Shown: piece after piece, positions 51,436 to 60,731 of the stretch | Numbering within the stretch: the first letter of the stretch is position 1 | How the letters are laid out: every line of letters starts with the position of its first letter | The notes under the pieces: generated by a model | Database searches by the model: none | Told to the model about the DNA's origin: nothing | The model's input: the letters and a program-made list of their open reading frames with translations, nothing else | Translations under genes and position numbers: made by a program | DNA from: Sphaerochaeta sp. | Lineage (GTDB): Bacteria; Spirochaetota; Spirochaetia; Sphaerochaetales; Sphaerochaetaceae | Reading direction: 5' to 3' | NCBI GenBank assembly: GCA_018399495.1 | Contig: JAGYOG010000002.1 | Coordinates: 1 to 64,000, forward strand | Length of the DNA stretch: 64,000 nt

Positions 51436-53952
51436 ATGAGCAAATATCCCTTCAGTGAAATTGAGACGAAATGGCAAAAATACTGGGAAGAGAACCAGAG
51501 TTTTGCTGTAACCGAGGACGAGAGCGTACCAGCTGAGAAACGCATGTACGTTTTGGACATGTTCCCCTACCCATCCGGGGCAGGGCTGCACGTAGGACAC
51601 CCAGAAGGGTATACCGCAACCGACATCTACTGCCGTTACCTACGTATGAACGGCTACAACGTCCTGCATCCGATGGGATTCGATTCATTCGGTCTACCTG
51701 CTGAAAACTATGCAATCAAGACGGGTACCCATCCCAAGGTAACCACTGAGAATAACATCGAGAATTTCCGAAAGCAGATCAAGCGTTTAGGTTTCAGCTA
51801 CGACTGGAATAGGGAAGTCTCTACCCATTCAAGTGAATATTACCGCTGGACCCAGTGGATTTTCCTCCAGCTCTACAAGCAGGGGTTAGCCTACGAGTCC
51901 CGCACCCCTATCAACTGGTGTGACAACTGCAAGACCGGCTTGGCGAATGAAGAAGTGAAGGACGGTAAGTGTGAACGTTGTGGAACAGCTGTTGTGCGTA
52001 AAAGCATCCGCCAATGGGTTCTCAAGATTACTGAATATGCAGACAAGCTGCTCGCTGACCTGGACAGTGTAAACTGGCCGGAATCAGTGAAGCTCATGCA
52101 GCAAAACTGGATTGGAAGAAGTGAAGGCGCCTCAGTCGTCTTCCAGATAGATGGCATGGATGACCAGCTTGAGGTATATACCACCCGACCTGACACCCTC
52201 TTTGGAGCCACCTATATGGTTGTTGCTCCAGAACACCCCTTGGTAGGTAAACTTACCAGAGGGGAACAGAAGAGCGCTGTAGAAGCGTATCTTGAGGCTA
52301 CAGCCAAAAAGAGTGATCTCGAGCGCACCGATCTGGCAAAAGACAAGACCGGTGTTTTCAGTGGCAGTTATGCGATCAACCCAGTGAATGGGAAGAAAAT
52401 TCCCATCTGGGTTGCTGACTATGTACTGATCAGCTACGGTACCGGCGCCATTATGGCAGTTCCTGCCCACGATACTCGTGACTGGGAGTTTGCAAAGAAG
52501 TTCAATCTTCCAATCGTCGAAGTACTCAAAAGTGCTGTTGATGTCCAGGAAGAAGCATGGACCAAGGATGGAATCCACGTAAACAGTGATTTCATCAATG
52601 GTCTCAATAAAGAAGATGCCATCGAAAAAATGATCACCTGGCTGGAAGAGAGAAAGGTGGGAACCAAGTCCGTAAACTACAAGTTACGCGACTGGATCTT
52701 CAGTCGCCAGCGATACTGGGGTGAACCAATCCCCTTGGTACACTGTCCAACCTGCGGTACGGTTCCTATTCCAGAGGATCAATTGCCATTGCTGCTCCCA
52801 GAAGTGTCCAGTTATGAACCTAGCGGCACTGGCGAAAGCCCGCTTGCAAAGATTGATAGTTGGGTACATACCACCTGTCCGGTCTGTGGTGGAGCGGCAA
52901 AACGGGAAACCAATACCATGCCCCAGTGGGCTGGATCATGCTGGTACTACCTGCGCTATCTTGATCCAAATAATGAAACAGAATTTGTAAGCAAGGAAAA
53001 GGAACAGTATTGGATGCCGGTCGATCTGTATGTCGGCGGAGCTGAACACGCTGTACTGCACCTCCTCTACGCCCGATTTTGGCACAAGGTACTCTTTGAC
53101 CTGGGATTGGTTTCCACCAATGAGCCGTTCAAACGACTGGTCAACCAGGGAATGATTACCAGCTACGCGTATCAGAGGCCAGACAAGAGCCTTGTCCCAA
53201 CCGACATGGTAGAAGAAGTCGAAACCGATGTCTTTGTGGAAAAGGAAACCGGGCAGAAGCTCGAACGAGTCATTGCAAAGATGTCCAAAAGCCTGAAGAA
53301 CGTCATCAACCCTGATGAGATCATCCAGGAGTTTGGTGCCGACTCCATGCGACTGTATGAAATGTTTATGGGCCCCCTTGAGGTTTCAAAGCCATGGGCA
53401 ACCGCCGGATTGAATGGTATCTACCGATTCCTGGACAGGGTATGGAGACTCTATGAGGAGAGAACCATCACTGATGACGAGCCTTCCAAGGATCTGAACA
53501 AGACCCTGCATAAGACCATCAAGAAGGTAACCCATGATACGTCGACATTGAACTTCAATACCGCTATCAGCCAGATGATGGTGTTGGTCAACGAACTATA
53601 CAAGGTCCAGGAGTTCCCCAGTGTGATAGCCGAGACCTTGGTGAAACTGCTTGGCCCGTATGTACCACATATCGCTGAGGAACTCTGGGAGAAACTCGGT
53701 CATAAGGATAGCCTTACCAAGGTAAGCTGGCCTACCTTTGATGAGAAGCTGACCATCGATGATGAGATCGAGATGGTATTCCAGGTCAACGGAAAAGTCC
53801 GAGACAAACAGACAGTCTCAAAAGACATGGATAAGGCATCAGCCCTTGCGATGGCTAAAGAGAGTGAGAAAATCCAGCAGTGGATTGAAGGAAAAACCAT
53901 CGTCAAGGAGATTGTGGTTCCTGATAAGCTGGTGAACATTGTAGTTCGCTAG
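51436..53952 (+). CDS. leuS: Leucyl-tRNA synthetase
   Basis: 838 residues, bacterial length. Class I marks: [12 protein letters not shown] (HIGH box) near residue 50 and KMSKS near 618. Between them lie the zinc domain, CP1 editing domain ([20 protein letters not shown], with the editing-site [19 protein letters not shown]) and [14 protein letters not shown]. It charges tRNA-Leu and hydrolyses mischarged products. Start chosen at ATG 51436 because transcription would begin there; no ribosome binding site and no T-box leader. A strong terminator follows. Confidence 0.95.
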   Translation: MSKYPFSEIETKWQKYWEENQSFAVTEDESVPAEKRMYVLDMFPYPSGAGLHVGHPEGYTATDIYCRYLRMNGYNVLHPMGFDSFGLPAENYAIKTGTHPKVTTENNIENFRKQIKRLGFSYDWNREVSTHSSEYYRWTQWIFLQLYKQGLAYESRTPINWCDNCKTGLANEEVKDGKCERCGTAVVRKSIRQWVLKITEYADKLLADLDSVNWPESVKLMQQNWIGRSEGASVVFQIDGMDDQLEVYTTRPDTLFGATYMVVAPEHPLVGKLTRGEQKSAVEAYLEATAKKSDLERTDLAKDKTGVFSGSYAINPVNGKKIPIWVADYVLISYGTGAIMAVPAHDTRDWEFAKKFNLPIVEVLKSAVDVQEEAWTKDGIHVNSDFINGLNKEDAIEKMITWLEERKVGTKSVNYKLRDWIFSRQRYWGEPIPLVHCPTCGTVPIPEDQLPLLLPEVSSYEPSGTGESPLAKIDSWVHTTCPVCGGAAKRETNTMPQWAGSCWYYLRYLDPNNETEFVSKEKEQYWMPVDLYVGGAEHAVLHLLYARFWHKVLFDLGLVSTNEPFKRLVNQGMITSYAYQRPDKSLVPTDMVEEVETDVFVEKETGQKLERVIAKMSKSLKNVINPDEIIQEFGADSMRLYEMFMGPLEVSKPWATAGLNGIYRFLDRVWRLYEERTITDDEPSKDLNKTLHKTIKKVTHDTSTLNFNTAISQMMVLVNELYKVQEFPSVIAETLVKLLGPYVPHIAEELWEKLGHKDSLTKVSWPTFDEKLTIDDEIEMVFQVNGKVRDKQTVSKDMDKASALAMAKESEKIQQWIEGKTIVKEIVVPDKLVNIVVR

Positions 53953-53959
53953 GATAGAG

Positions 53960-53987
53960 CAGGAGGCTTCGCGCCTCCTGTTTTTTT
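53960..53987 (+). terminator. Rho-independent terminator after leuS
   Basis: CAGGAGGC and GCCTCCTG close a TTCGC loop and are followed by seven T. It lies 8 bases after the leuS stop. Confidence 0.93.
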
Positions 53988-53988
53988 G

Positions 53989-54459
53989 TTACAACTCAAC
54001 TGAGAGATTGAGGATTATGGTACTTTTCAGATTAGTTTCCTCCTCCCGTAAGGGGCAAAAAAGAAGAGCCTTCAGCGAACAAAGCCGATAGGTTCTTCTC
54101 TGTTGCTTGTTTGCCATGTATTCCGCACAAAAACCACCACCTATCTGCCTTCCATCATCTTTCACCATTTGATACAGCACTGAAGCAGTACCATTGGTGA
54201 GAGGGGTATACGTTATTGAGACGTTTCCCTTTCCACGGTGTTTTGCTTGAATGTACAATTCGGCGATAGGCAGTTCCTGTATAGAACTACGTTCACCACC
54301 CTGAACAAGGACAAATTTTGCATCTGAGGGAGAGAGGTCCTGCAATGTAATAGCTGCACCGAGCGGTAAAATTGAAACCATATAGGCTATAAAAAACAAA
54401 CCAAAGCGAATTGTTTGGCTACGCCTTGAGAGTTTTCGGTATCTTCTCCTCTGTCTCAT
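53989..54459 (-). CDS. Unknown membrane-anchored protein
   Basis: 156 residues. A very basic start (MRQRRRYRKLSRRSQTIR) precedes one hydrophobic segment (FGLFFIAYMVSILPLGAAI), then a domain rich in strands (FVLVQGGERSSIQELPIAELYIQAKHRG, NVSITYTPLTNGTASVLYQMV) with three cysteines near the end. It looks like an anchored periplasmic domain, like small spirochaetal exported proteins. I do not recognise a family. ATG 54459 has ATAGG 6 bases upstream; the longer in-frame start lacks one. It runs toward the leuS terminator. Confidence 0.6.
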   Translation of the reverse strand: MRQRRRYRKLSRRSQTIRFGLFFIAYMVSILPLGAAITLQDLSPSDAKFVLVQGGERSSIQELPIAELYIQAKHRGKGNVSITYTPLTNGTASVLYQMVKDDGRQIGGGFCAEYMANKQQRRTYRLCSLKALLFCPLREEETNLKSTIILNLSVEL

Positions 54460-54596
54460 AGCATACCTATCTAACAAACCTATGTCAGCAGTATCGCGAA
54501 TATATGTATATTCTATAATAAAGAGCATACAAATAATCCATCTATATTAATCCTATAGAATAGATTAGAAAATTTATATCTTATGTCATATTATTC

Positions 54597-55805
54597 CTAT
54601 CCAAGTACTTTTGCAAGGCCACCCTTACTTGTTTCTCGATAGAGAGAAGGAAGCGCTTGCCCGGTCTCCATCATCACCTCAATGACGCTGTCAAAAGAGA
54701 CTTTGTGACGACCATCTCCCAAAAGAGCATACGTACAATGGTCAATGGAGCGCATGGTAGCGAGCGCATTTCGTTCGATACAGGGAATCTGAACAAGACC
54801 ACGCATTGGGTCGCAAGTAAGGCCGAGATGGTGTTCCAGCCCCATCTCTGCAGCGTACTCTATCTGAAAGATAGATCCACCGAGCAACTGTGTAGCAGCA
54901 GCTCCCGCCATGGCACACGCCACCCCGATCTCTCCTTGGCATCCAACCTCTGCACCGCTTATCGAGCCATTGGTCTTAACCACATTGCCAATAATTCCAG
55001 CCGTTAGAAGCGCTCGCAGGATACGGACCTTGGGAAACTTATACTGCTTAGCTAAGTAGTACAGCACACCAGGAAGCACACCACAGCTTCCACAGGTCGG
55101 AGCAGTGACTATTTTCCCACCACCTGCATTCTCCTCACTGACGGCAAGGGCATAGCTGATGGCAAAAGCGGGATTTCCCATTGCAGCGGTGAATTCACCA
55201 GCCTTGGAGTTGAACTGGCTCGCCTTGCGTGGGAGCTTCAGACCTCCAGGAAGTACACCCTCGGCATTCACCCCTCGCTCGATTGCATCGCACATTACAC
55301 TCCAGATTTCGTCCATATAGGTCAAGATTTCCGAATCTTCAAACTGGAGTGCAAACTCCCAGATCTGTATTCCTTCTTCCCCACAGTAGTCCAGGATCTG
55401 GCGCATTTTGGAATACGCTTTAGGATATACTTCCGCAGCCTGGTCGGATTGCTCTCCTTCCAGAACAATTTTCCCCCCTCCAACACTGTAATAGGTGTTC
55501 TCATAAATCACTTCACCTGTATCAGAAAGGGAGCGGATCGTAAGTGTATTCGGATGGAAGGATTTCTCAATTTCTGGGTACCAGACAATCTCGACATTTT
55601 TTCCCGCAGAGGAAAACACCTCTCGCAAGGCTTTGTCGGTCAAGTGTCCCTTCCCGGTAGCTGCCAGACTTCCGAACAAGTTTGCTTCAAACCGTTGGCA
55701 ATCGGCATGATGGGAGAGAAAGTGTTGTGCCGCAGAGCGCGGGCCCATGGTATGGCTACTCGAGGGGCCATACCCGATTCTATAGAGTTCACGCAAGGAT
55801 TCCAT
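54597..55805 (-). CDS. sdaA: L-serine ammonia-lyase (iron-sulfur, single chain)
   Basis: 402 residues, beta and alpha regions fused. YGPSSSHTMGPRSAA at the start, then TAPTCGSCGVLPG with cluster cysteines, the GSISGAEVGCQGEIGVACAMA stretch and GLTCDPMRGLVQIPCIERNA. It converts L-serine to pyruvate and ammonia with an oxygen-sensitive 4Fe-4S cluster, cytoplasmic. ATG 55805 has GTAGAG upstream; the TTG two codons before is less likely. Monocistronic; about 40 bases separate it from the lipoprotein gene upstream. Confidence 0.93.
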   Translation of the reverse strand: MESLRELYRIGYGPSSSHTMGPRSAAQHFLSHHADCQRFEANLFGSLAATGKGHLTDKALREVFSSAGKNVEIVWYPEIEKSFHPNTLTIRSLSDTGEVIYENTYYSVGGGKIVLEGEQSDQAAEVYPKAYSKMRQILDYCGEEGIQIWEFALQFEDSEILTYMDEIWSVMCDAIERGVNAEGVLPGGLKLPRKASQFNSKAGEFTAAMGNPAFAISYALAVSEENAGGGKIVTAPTCGSCGVLPGVLYYLAKQYKFPKVRILRALLTAGIIGNVVKTNGSISGAEVGCQGEIGVACAMAGAAATQLLGGSIFQIEYAAEMGLEHHLGLTCDPMRGLVQIPCIERNALATMRSIDHCTYALLGDGRHKVSFDSVIEVMMETGQALPSLYRETSKGGLAKVLG

Positions 55806-55846
55806 GTCCAAACTCTACCGGTTTATACCAATAATGGGAAGCTCTT

Positions 55847-56575
55847 TTACCAAGGAGGAGCTTTTGAAAGACTACTCAAGTACTCTCCCTTCTTGAGGTC
55901 TGCATACAGTGAGAGACAGAGAGCAGCTTCTCTATTGAGAAATCGCTGCAGCCCTCCCTCTAATTCCAGTGAATAATCCTCCCCCCATCTACTCCAAAAG
56001 GGTTGTTGGCTTATACGCTCAGGGACCCAGTACCCAGCGGGGATATCCCGCACGATGGCCTCAAGTTTTCCATAGTGCTCCAAATCTGGGGGAATTCCCT
56101 CTCCATTAAGCAGTGAGATCACCAAGGTATTCCCGTCGAGCAGGGAAGCATCCCCTACCTCCTCACCTAGGTAGGTGGCGTTGATATGCTCCACCGCTTC
56201 AGGATTGAATTGATAGGAGTCGAGAAGCAGTTTTGCAAGCTCTCCTTGTTCCTGGGTAAGCGTTACAGAATCATTACCCCCTGGGTGGTAAAAGCCACCA
56301 TAAGGATGTAGGTAGGAGAGGGGATACGCACAGAGTACTGTCAGAGAATCTCTCGGAACTGCTAGCGTGATTGTATTTTGTCCCTCTGTAAGATGAATGG
56401 TACTGCGTAATCCTTCCCCATTGGTGTACACCAGGGTATGCCATAAAGGACGATGAGATGCCTCCCCCCAAGGATGGGCTTCCTGCAAAGAGACGGTAAT
56501 ACGTTGTTCGTGTAAAAAATTTGCCTCACACCCAATACAAAGAAAGAGCAGGAGGCAACAAACTATTGCTCTCAC
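55847..56575 (-). CDS. Putative lipoprotein of unknown function
   Basis: 242 residues. A signal peptide ends in the lipobox FLCIGC, so the mature protein should begin at cysteine 16 and be lipid-anchored. The domain is rich in strands and aromatic residues (HTLVYTNGEGLRSTIHLTEGQNTITLAVPRD; YLHPYGGFYHPGGNDSVTL), perhaps carbohydrate-binding or a cell-wall component. No family is recognised. It starts with GTG close behind GAGG, 12 bases from the DUF4416 gene stop, so it is probably part of the aro-DUF4416-lipoprotein operon. Confidence 0.65.
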   Translation of the reverse strand: MRAIVCCLLLFLCIGCEANFLHEQRITVSLQEAHPWGEASHRPLWHTLVYTNGEGLRSTIHLTEGQNTITLAVPRDSLTVLCAYPLSYLHPYGGFYHPGGNDSVTLTQEQGELAKLLLDSYQFNPEAVEHINATYLGEEVGDASLLDGNTLVISLLNGEGIPPDLEHYGKLEAIVRDIPAGYWVPERISQQPFWSRWGEDYSLELEGGLQRFLNREAALCLSLYADLKKGEYLSSLSKAPPW

Positions 56576-56587
56576 ACCTCATAAGAA

Positions 56588-57124
56588 CTATAAGAGGGAT
56601 TCTTGCTTCAGCTGCGTTCGATACCGCTCTCTCCAAGAGGCAAAAAGAAGCTTCACTTCTTCACTTTTATAATCGGCATAGGTCCAGGAAAAGCTTTGGA
56701 ACTGTTTTTCTGCATACAACAAAGTGAGTTCAACATAGATGCCATCAACCAACGGAATGCGATGGGCACGATTCTTTGTAGTGGCAAGAACGAGGTTGGC
56801 CAGGCTCAGTAACCCGGGATCCAGGTTTACCCGCCTCCCTCCATGCTCTGAGAACTCCACCTCCAACGCATTGGTCTCTCGTTTTATTGCAGAGAGCCTA
56901 GATGGATCGATGAGATGGGCAAAACTCAGATAAAACCGCAAGGGTTTCCCTCCCATCTCATCGTCGTAGTAATCAGTATAAGTGAAGGGCTTGGGCTCTG
57001 TACTATCCAAAAGAGGACCGTAGCACACAACGAGGTGCTCGATCACAAGAGGAATCATTTCCTGCTGTGAGACCAACACCCCCATCACCAGCCGATGAGG
57101 CAGGAATCCCTGCTCCCTACCCAT
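56588..57124 (-). CDS. DUF4416 family protein
   Basis: 178 residues. The pattern YTDYYDDEMGGKPLRFYLSF, LSAIKRETNALE, GRRVNLDPGLLSLANLVLATTKNRAHRIPLVDGIY and WTYADYKSEEV is characteristic of DUF4416, a family of unknown function common in thermophiles and spirochaetes. The ATG lies 1 base after the stop of the aromatic-pathway fusion gene (TGACATG), so translation is coupled. No catalytic role is known to me. Confidence 0.87.
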   Translation of the reverse strand: MGREQGFLPHRLVMGVLVSQQEMIPLVIEHLVVCYGPLLDSTEPKPFTYTDYYDDEMGGKPLRFYLSFAHLIDPSRLSAIKRETNALEVEFSEHGGRRVNLDPGLLSLANLVLATTKNRAHRIPLVDGIYVELTLLYAEKQFQSFSWTYADYKSEEVKLLFASWRERYRTQLKQESLL

Positions 57125-57125
57125 G

Positions 57126-59036
57126 TCAGAGTGTACTGGAGTAGGTCCCTAAGACCCGAATCGAGTGACAGATACCACCAAGCTCCTCAAGAGCAACCCT
57201 GAATGCACCTTCCTCGCCGAGTTCCGTCTCCACAAAGAAGGAATACTCCCATGGCTTTCCAGGAATAGGACGGCTTTCCAGCTTCTTCATATTCAAGCCA
57301 TGCTTGGTAAGAACCAACAGGGTTTGGAAGAGAGAACCTGGACGGTCGGGAACCGTGAACCGCAAGGAAGCACGGTTGACCTGGCTTGCCGAGCGGAACA
57401 CACTGCTGCGCTCTTCACGACAAATGATATAGAACCGGGTGTAGTTGCTGGAGTTGCTTTCGATAGCTTCGTCAAGCACCTCAAGACCATGTACTTTTGC
57501 TGCAGGAATACCTGCAATGGCTGCCTTGTGTATATCACCGCACTCTTTCACATAGGCAACAGCACCAGCGGTATCAAAGAAGGGAATCGCCTTTGCGTGA
57601 GACATCTCCTTTGCAAGATAAACGGTACACTGGGCCAGACCCTGCGGGTGTGAGTAAATCTCCTTGATTTCTTCCTTCTTTGCTCCTTGCAGCGCAATGA
57701 GATTATGGATGATCCTTATCTGCTGCTCTCCTACAACCTCGATACCTGGATGCCTATCCAGAAGATCAAGATTCTCATACAACGTACCACCCAAGGTATT
57801 CTCCATGGGGATCATGCCATAGGAAGCCTTACCTTCCATGACCGCCTCAAAGACATCTGCAAAATCAGTACAGGGAAGCACCTTGGTACTCTCATCAAAC
57901 GCCCGCTGGATTGCAAGTTCGCTGTAGGCCCCTCGCTCCCCTTGGAATGCAACCACCAACTGGTCCTTCTCGAGAACCTGTTCCTTTGCATGGGAAACCG
58001 TAATAGAAGCAAGGCGGGGAATACGTTCCAATGACTTTCCCACCACCGGGCTCAGTGCCTGGATGTCACGCATCAATTTCTCGAACTGGGAAGGATAGAG
58101 GGATTGAGGGCCATCACTGAACGCTTTTTCAGGATGGTTGTGTACTTCAACAATCAAGCCGGAGGCACCACTAGCGACCAAGGCGAGGCTCATTGGGGAA
58201 ACCATGTCCCGTACCCCTGTTGCGTGGCTTGGGTCGCCGATGACCGGCAAATGGGTCATCCTCTGTACCATGGGGATTGCTGAGATGTCGAGGGTATTCC
58301 TTGTTGCCCGCTCATAGGTACGAATTCCTCTTTCGCACAGTACAACCTGGTCGGTACCACTGCTCATCAGGTATTCGGCAGCCATCAGCCACTCCTCAAT
58401 GGTAGCACAGAGACCTCGCTTGAGTAGAACCGGCATACCGGTCTTGCCTACTGCCTTGAGTAGTTCAAAATTCTGCATGTTCCTTGCACCAACCTGGAAC
58501 ATATCTATGTACTTTGCCATCATTGGTGCATCTGAAGGGTTTACTATTTCACTGATAATCGGCATACCGAACGTTTCGCCGGCTTCCTTCAAATACTGCA
58601 AGCCTTCCTCACCCAATCCTTGGAATGCATAGGGACTGGTTCTGGGCTTGAATGCGCCTCCCCGAAGGATGACCGCCCCTGCCTCTCGTACTGACTCAGC
58701 GATGCTCATGATCTGCTCACGTGACTCTACTGCACAGGGACCAGCAAAGATGGCGATACGGTTGCCACCAATCTTCACCTTGCCAACGGACACAATGGTA
58801 TCTTCTTTCTTAAGTTCTCGTGAAGCAAGTTTATAGGGTTTGCTGATGGGGACCACACTGGCCACGCCTTCAATCATTTCCACTTCCCTAATATCCAAGG
58901 TACTCCGGCCCACCGCACCAAAGACAGTCTCTTCCTGTCCAATAATTTCTTTGACGGTGTAACCCTTTTTAACAAGGAAGGATCTAATTACTTCCCTCTG
59001 TGTGTCCCCAATGTTTTTCTGCAGTACGATTATCAT
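57126..59036 (-). CDS. DAHP synthase-prephenate dehydratase fusion with ACT domain
   Basis: 636 residues. Residues 1-345: type I-beta DAHP synthase with a ferredoxin-like start, FAGPCAVESREQIM, ILRGGAFKPRTSPYAFQG, VLLKRGLCATIEEWL, VIGDPSHATG and IVEVHNHPEKAFSDGPQSL. Residues 365-545: prephenate dehydratase with VAFQGERGAYSELAIQ, IPMENTLGGTLYENLDLL, SHPQGLAQC and NYTRFYIICRE. Residues 560-636: ACT domain (VPDRPGSLFQTLLVLTKHGLNMKKLESRPIPGKPWEYSFFVE) for phenylalanine inhibition. It joins the first step of aromatic synthesis to the phenylalanine-branch step. There is no chorismate mutase domain. The start follows a -10 by 6 bases, without a ribosome binding site. Confidence 0.93.
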   Translation of the reverse strand: MIIVLQKNIGDTQREVIRSFLVKKGYTVKEIIGQEETVFGAVGRSTLDIREVEMIEGVASVVPISKPYKLASRELKKEDTIVSVGKVKIGGNRIAIFAGPCAVESREQIMSIAESVREAGAVILRGGAFKPRTSPYAFQGLGEEGLQYLKEAGETFGMPIISEIVNPSDAPMMAKYIDMFQVGARNMQNFELLKAVGKTGMPVLLKRGLCATIEEWLMAAEYLMSSGTDQVVLCERGIRTYERATRNTLDISAIPMVQRMTHLPVIGDPSHATGVRDMVSPMSLALVASGASGLIVEVHNHPEKAFSDGPQSLYPSQFEKLMRDIQALSPVVGKSLERIPRLASITVSHAKEQVLEKDQLVVAFQGERGAYSELAIQRAFDESTKVLPCTDFADVFEAVMEGKASYGMIPMENTLGGTLYENLDLLDRHPGIEVVGEQQIRIIHNLIALQGAKKEEIKEIYSHPQGLAQCTVYLAKEMSHAKAIPFFDTAGAVAYVKECGDIHKAAIAGIPAAKVHGLEVLDEAIESNSSNYTRFYIICREERSSVFRSASQVNRASLRFTVPDRPGSLFQTLLVLTKHGLNMKKLESRPIPGKPWEYSFFVETELGEEGAFRVALEELGGICHSIRVLGTYSSTL

Positions 59037-59042
59037 GAAAAT

Positions 59043-59071
59043 ACGCTAGAGCGTAATAGTAAAAAGGTCAA
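59043..59071 (-). promoter_or_regulatory. Promoter of the aro-phe fusion gene, leaderless type, with palindrome
   Basis: TTGACC (59071-59066), 17 bases and TAGCGT (59048-59043), 6 bases before ATG 59036. A palindrome TACGCTCTAGCGTA (59042-59055) covers the -10, a likely operator. Confidence 0.55.
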
Positions 59072-59114
59072 GTAATCATTGCCTATTTTGCCTTTCCATG
59101 GTAGGAGAATGCCT

Positions 59115-59777
59115 ATGAATGATATATATTGGGATTCAGTTTTTACCCAGTTCAAGCAAGCAATCGAAAAAGAAGGAGGCATCTTGCCATCGGTCTCAGT
59201 GATTGCAGAGCGGGAAAATGATCCATTTCGTGTACTTATTGCTACCATTATTTCCTTGAGGACCAAGGATGAAGTGACCCTCGATGCAAGCACAAGACTC
59301 TTTTCGATTGCGAAAGACACAGAAAGCATGCTGGAGCTCAGTGAAGAGGAAATCCAAAAGGCAATCTATCCATCAGGATTCTATAAGACAAAAGCAAGGA
59401 ATATCAGAACCATCAGCAGAATTCTCCTGGAGCAATATGGAGGAATTGTCCCAAACGACCAAGCATTGTTGCTCTCCCTCCCTGGGGTCGGTATCAAAAC
59501 CGCAAACCTCACCCTCAACCTAGGATTCCAGGTTGAGGCCATCTGCGTAGATTGTCATGTCCACCAGATCGCCAATCGTATGGGATGGGTGGAGACAAAA
59601 ACCCCAGAGCAGACAGAGAAAGACCTTAGGGGCATTATGCCAAGAAGGTTCTGGATTCCTCTCAATGAACTATTAGTGCGATACGGACAGTTGATATGTA
59701 CCCCGATAAGCCCATTCTGCAGCAAATGTCCACAGTCGGAGGACTGCCCAAGGATTGGGGTACAACGTAGTCGTTAG
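59115..59777 (+). CDS. nth: Endonuclease III
   Basis: 220 residues. Helix-hairpin-helix with catalytic lysine LPGVGIKTANLTL, catalytic aspartate in CVDCHVHQIANRMGW, and the 4Fe-4S loop CxxxxxxCxxCxxxxxC (CTPISPFCSKCPQSEDC). It removes oxidised pyrimidines and cuts the abasic site. ATG 59115 has GTAGGAGA 7 bases before it. It ends by overlapping the stop of the convergent metF by 4 bases. Confidence 0.95.
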   Translation: MNDIYWDSVFTQFKQAIEKEGGILPSVSVIAERENDPFRVLIATIISLRTKDEVTLDASTRLFSIAKDTESMLELSEEEIQKAIYPSGFYKTKARNIRTISRILLEQYGGIVPNDQALLLSLPGVGIKTANLTLNLGFQVEAICVDCHVHQIANRMGWVETKTPEQTEKDLRGIMPRRFWIPLNELLVRYGQLICTPISPFCSKCPQSEDCPRIGVQRSR

Positions 59778-60727
59778 AACACTTCCCTGACAATCTTGGC
59801 TACCCTGTCTGCCTTTCCCAAGGTATAGAAATGTACCCCAGGAACGTTATTGGCAACCAAATCCTTCGCCTGCTTGATACACCAATATTCACCAATCTCC
59901 CTGATTTCAGCAAGTTTCTTTGCACCATTCAGCAGAGAAACAAGCTCATCAGGAAAGTCCACATGGAACGTCTGGGGAATGGTGGCAAGATCCCGCTTAC
60001 TTCCAATGGGTTTGATACCGGGAATGATTGGCACCGTAATGCCTTCCTTTCTGCAAGCATCAACAAAGCGGTAGTACACACTATTGTCAAAGAACATCTG
60101 GGTGACAATATACTCAGCCCCACTATCTACTTTCTTCTTCAACATCTGGATATCATGCGTGAGGTTTGGAGCCTCCCCATGTTTCTCCGGATACCCGGCA
60201 ACACCGGTACAAAAGTGGGTTTTCTGAGCATTCTGGAGTTGTTCGTCCAGATAAACACCCTCATTGAGACGTGCAATCTGGCTAACTAGATCACTTGAGT
60301 GGTCATATCCGCCTTTTACCGGTACGAACCGCTTCACCCCATTTGGAGGATCGCCTCTCAATGCCAGGATATTCTCAATTCCCAGGAAATTAAGTTCTAC
60401 CAAGGCATCCTCAAGCTGGTCAGCATCCATTCCCCCACAAATCAGGTGCGCTACTACGGGAATACCGAATGTGTATTGGATCAGAGCTGAAAGCGCAACC
60501 GTTCCAGGACGCTTATGGACGGTACGTCGCTCCAAGAGCCCATCTTCCCGCTCCACATAGACCACCTCCTGCTGGTGGTTGGTCACATTGATGTAAGCCG
60601 GGTTAAATTCACTGAGTGTGCGCACTGATTCCAGAAGTGTCTGGACATCCCCGCCCTTTAATGGGGGAACCAGTTCGAATGTAAACAGGGGTTTCTTTGC
60701 CTCGTTGAGGATGTCGATTACTTGCAT
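59774..60727 (-). CDS. metF: Methylenetetrahydrofolate reductase
   Basis: 317 residues, TIM barrel with FTFELVPPLKGGDVQTLLE, ALSALIQYTFGIPVVAHLICGG, NILALRGDPPNG and the FAD-binding YIVTQMFFDNSVYYRFVD and PGIKPI. It makes 5-methyltetrahydrofolate, the methyl donor for MetH encoded immediately upstream. ATG 60727 lies 4 bases after the metH stop; earlier in-frame codons overlap metH. Translation is probably coupled. Confidence 0.94.
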   Translation of the reverse strand: MQVIDILNEAKKPLFTFELVPPLKGGDVQTLLESVRTLSEFNPAYINVTNHQQEVVYVEREDGLLERRTVHKRPGTVALSALIQYTFGIPVVAHLICGGMDADQLEDALVELNFLGIENILALRGDPPNGVKRFVPVKGGYDHSSDLVSQIARLNEGVYLDEQLQNAQKTHFCTGVAGYPEKHGEAPNLTHDIQMLKKKVDSGAEYIVTQMFFDNSVYYRFVDACRKEGITVPIIPGIKPIGSKRDLATIPQTFHVDFPDELVSLLNGAKKLAEIREIGEYWCIKQAKDLVANNVPGVHFYTLGKADRVAKIVREVF

Positions 60728-60731
60728 GGCT

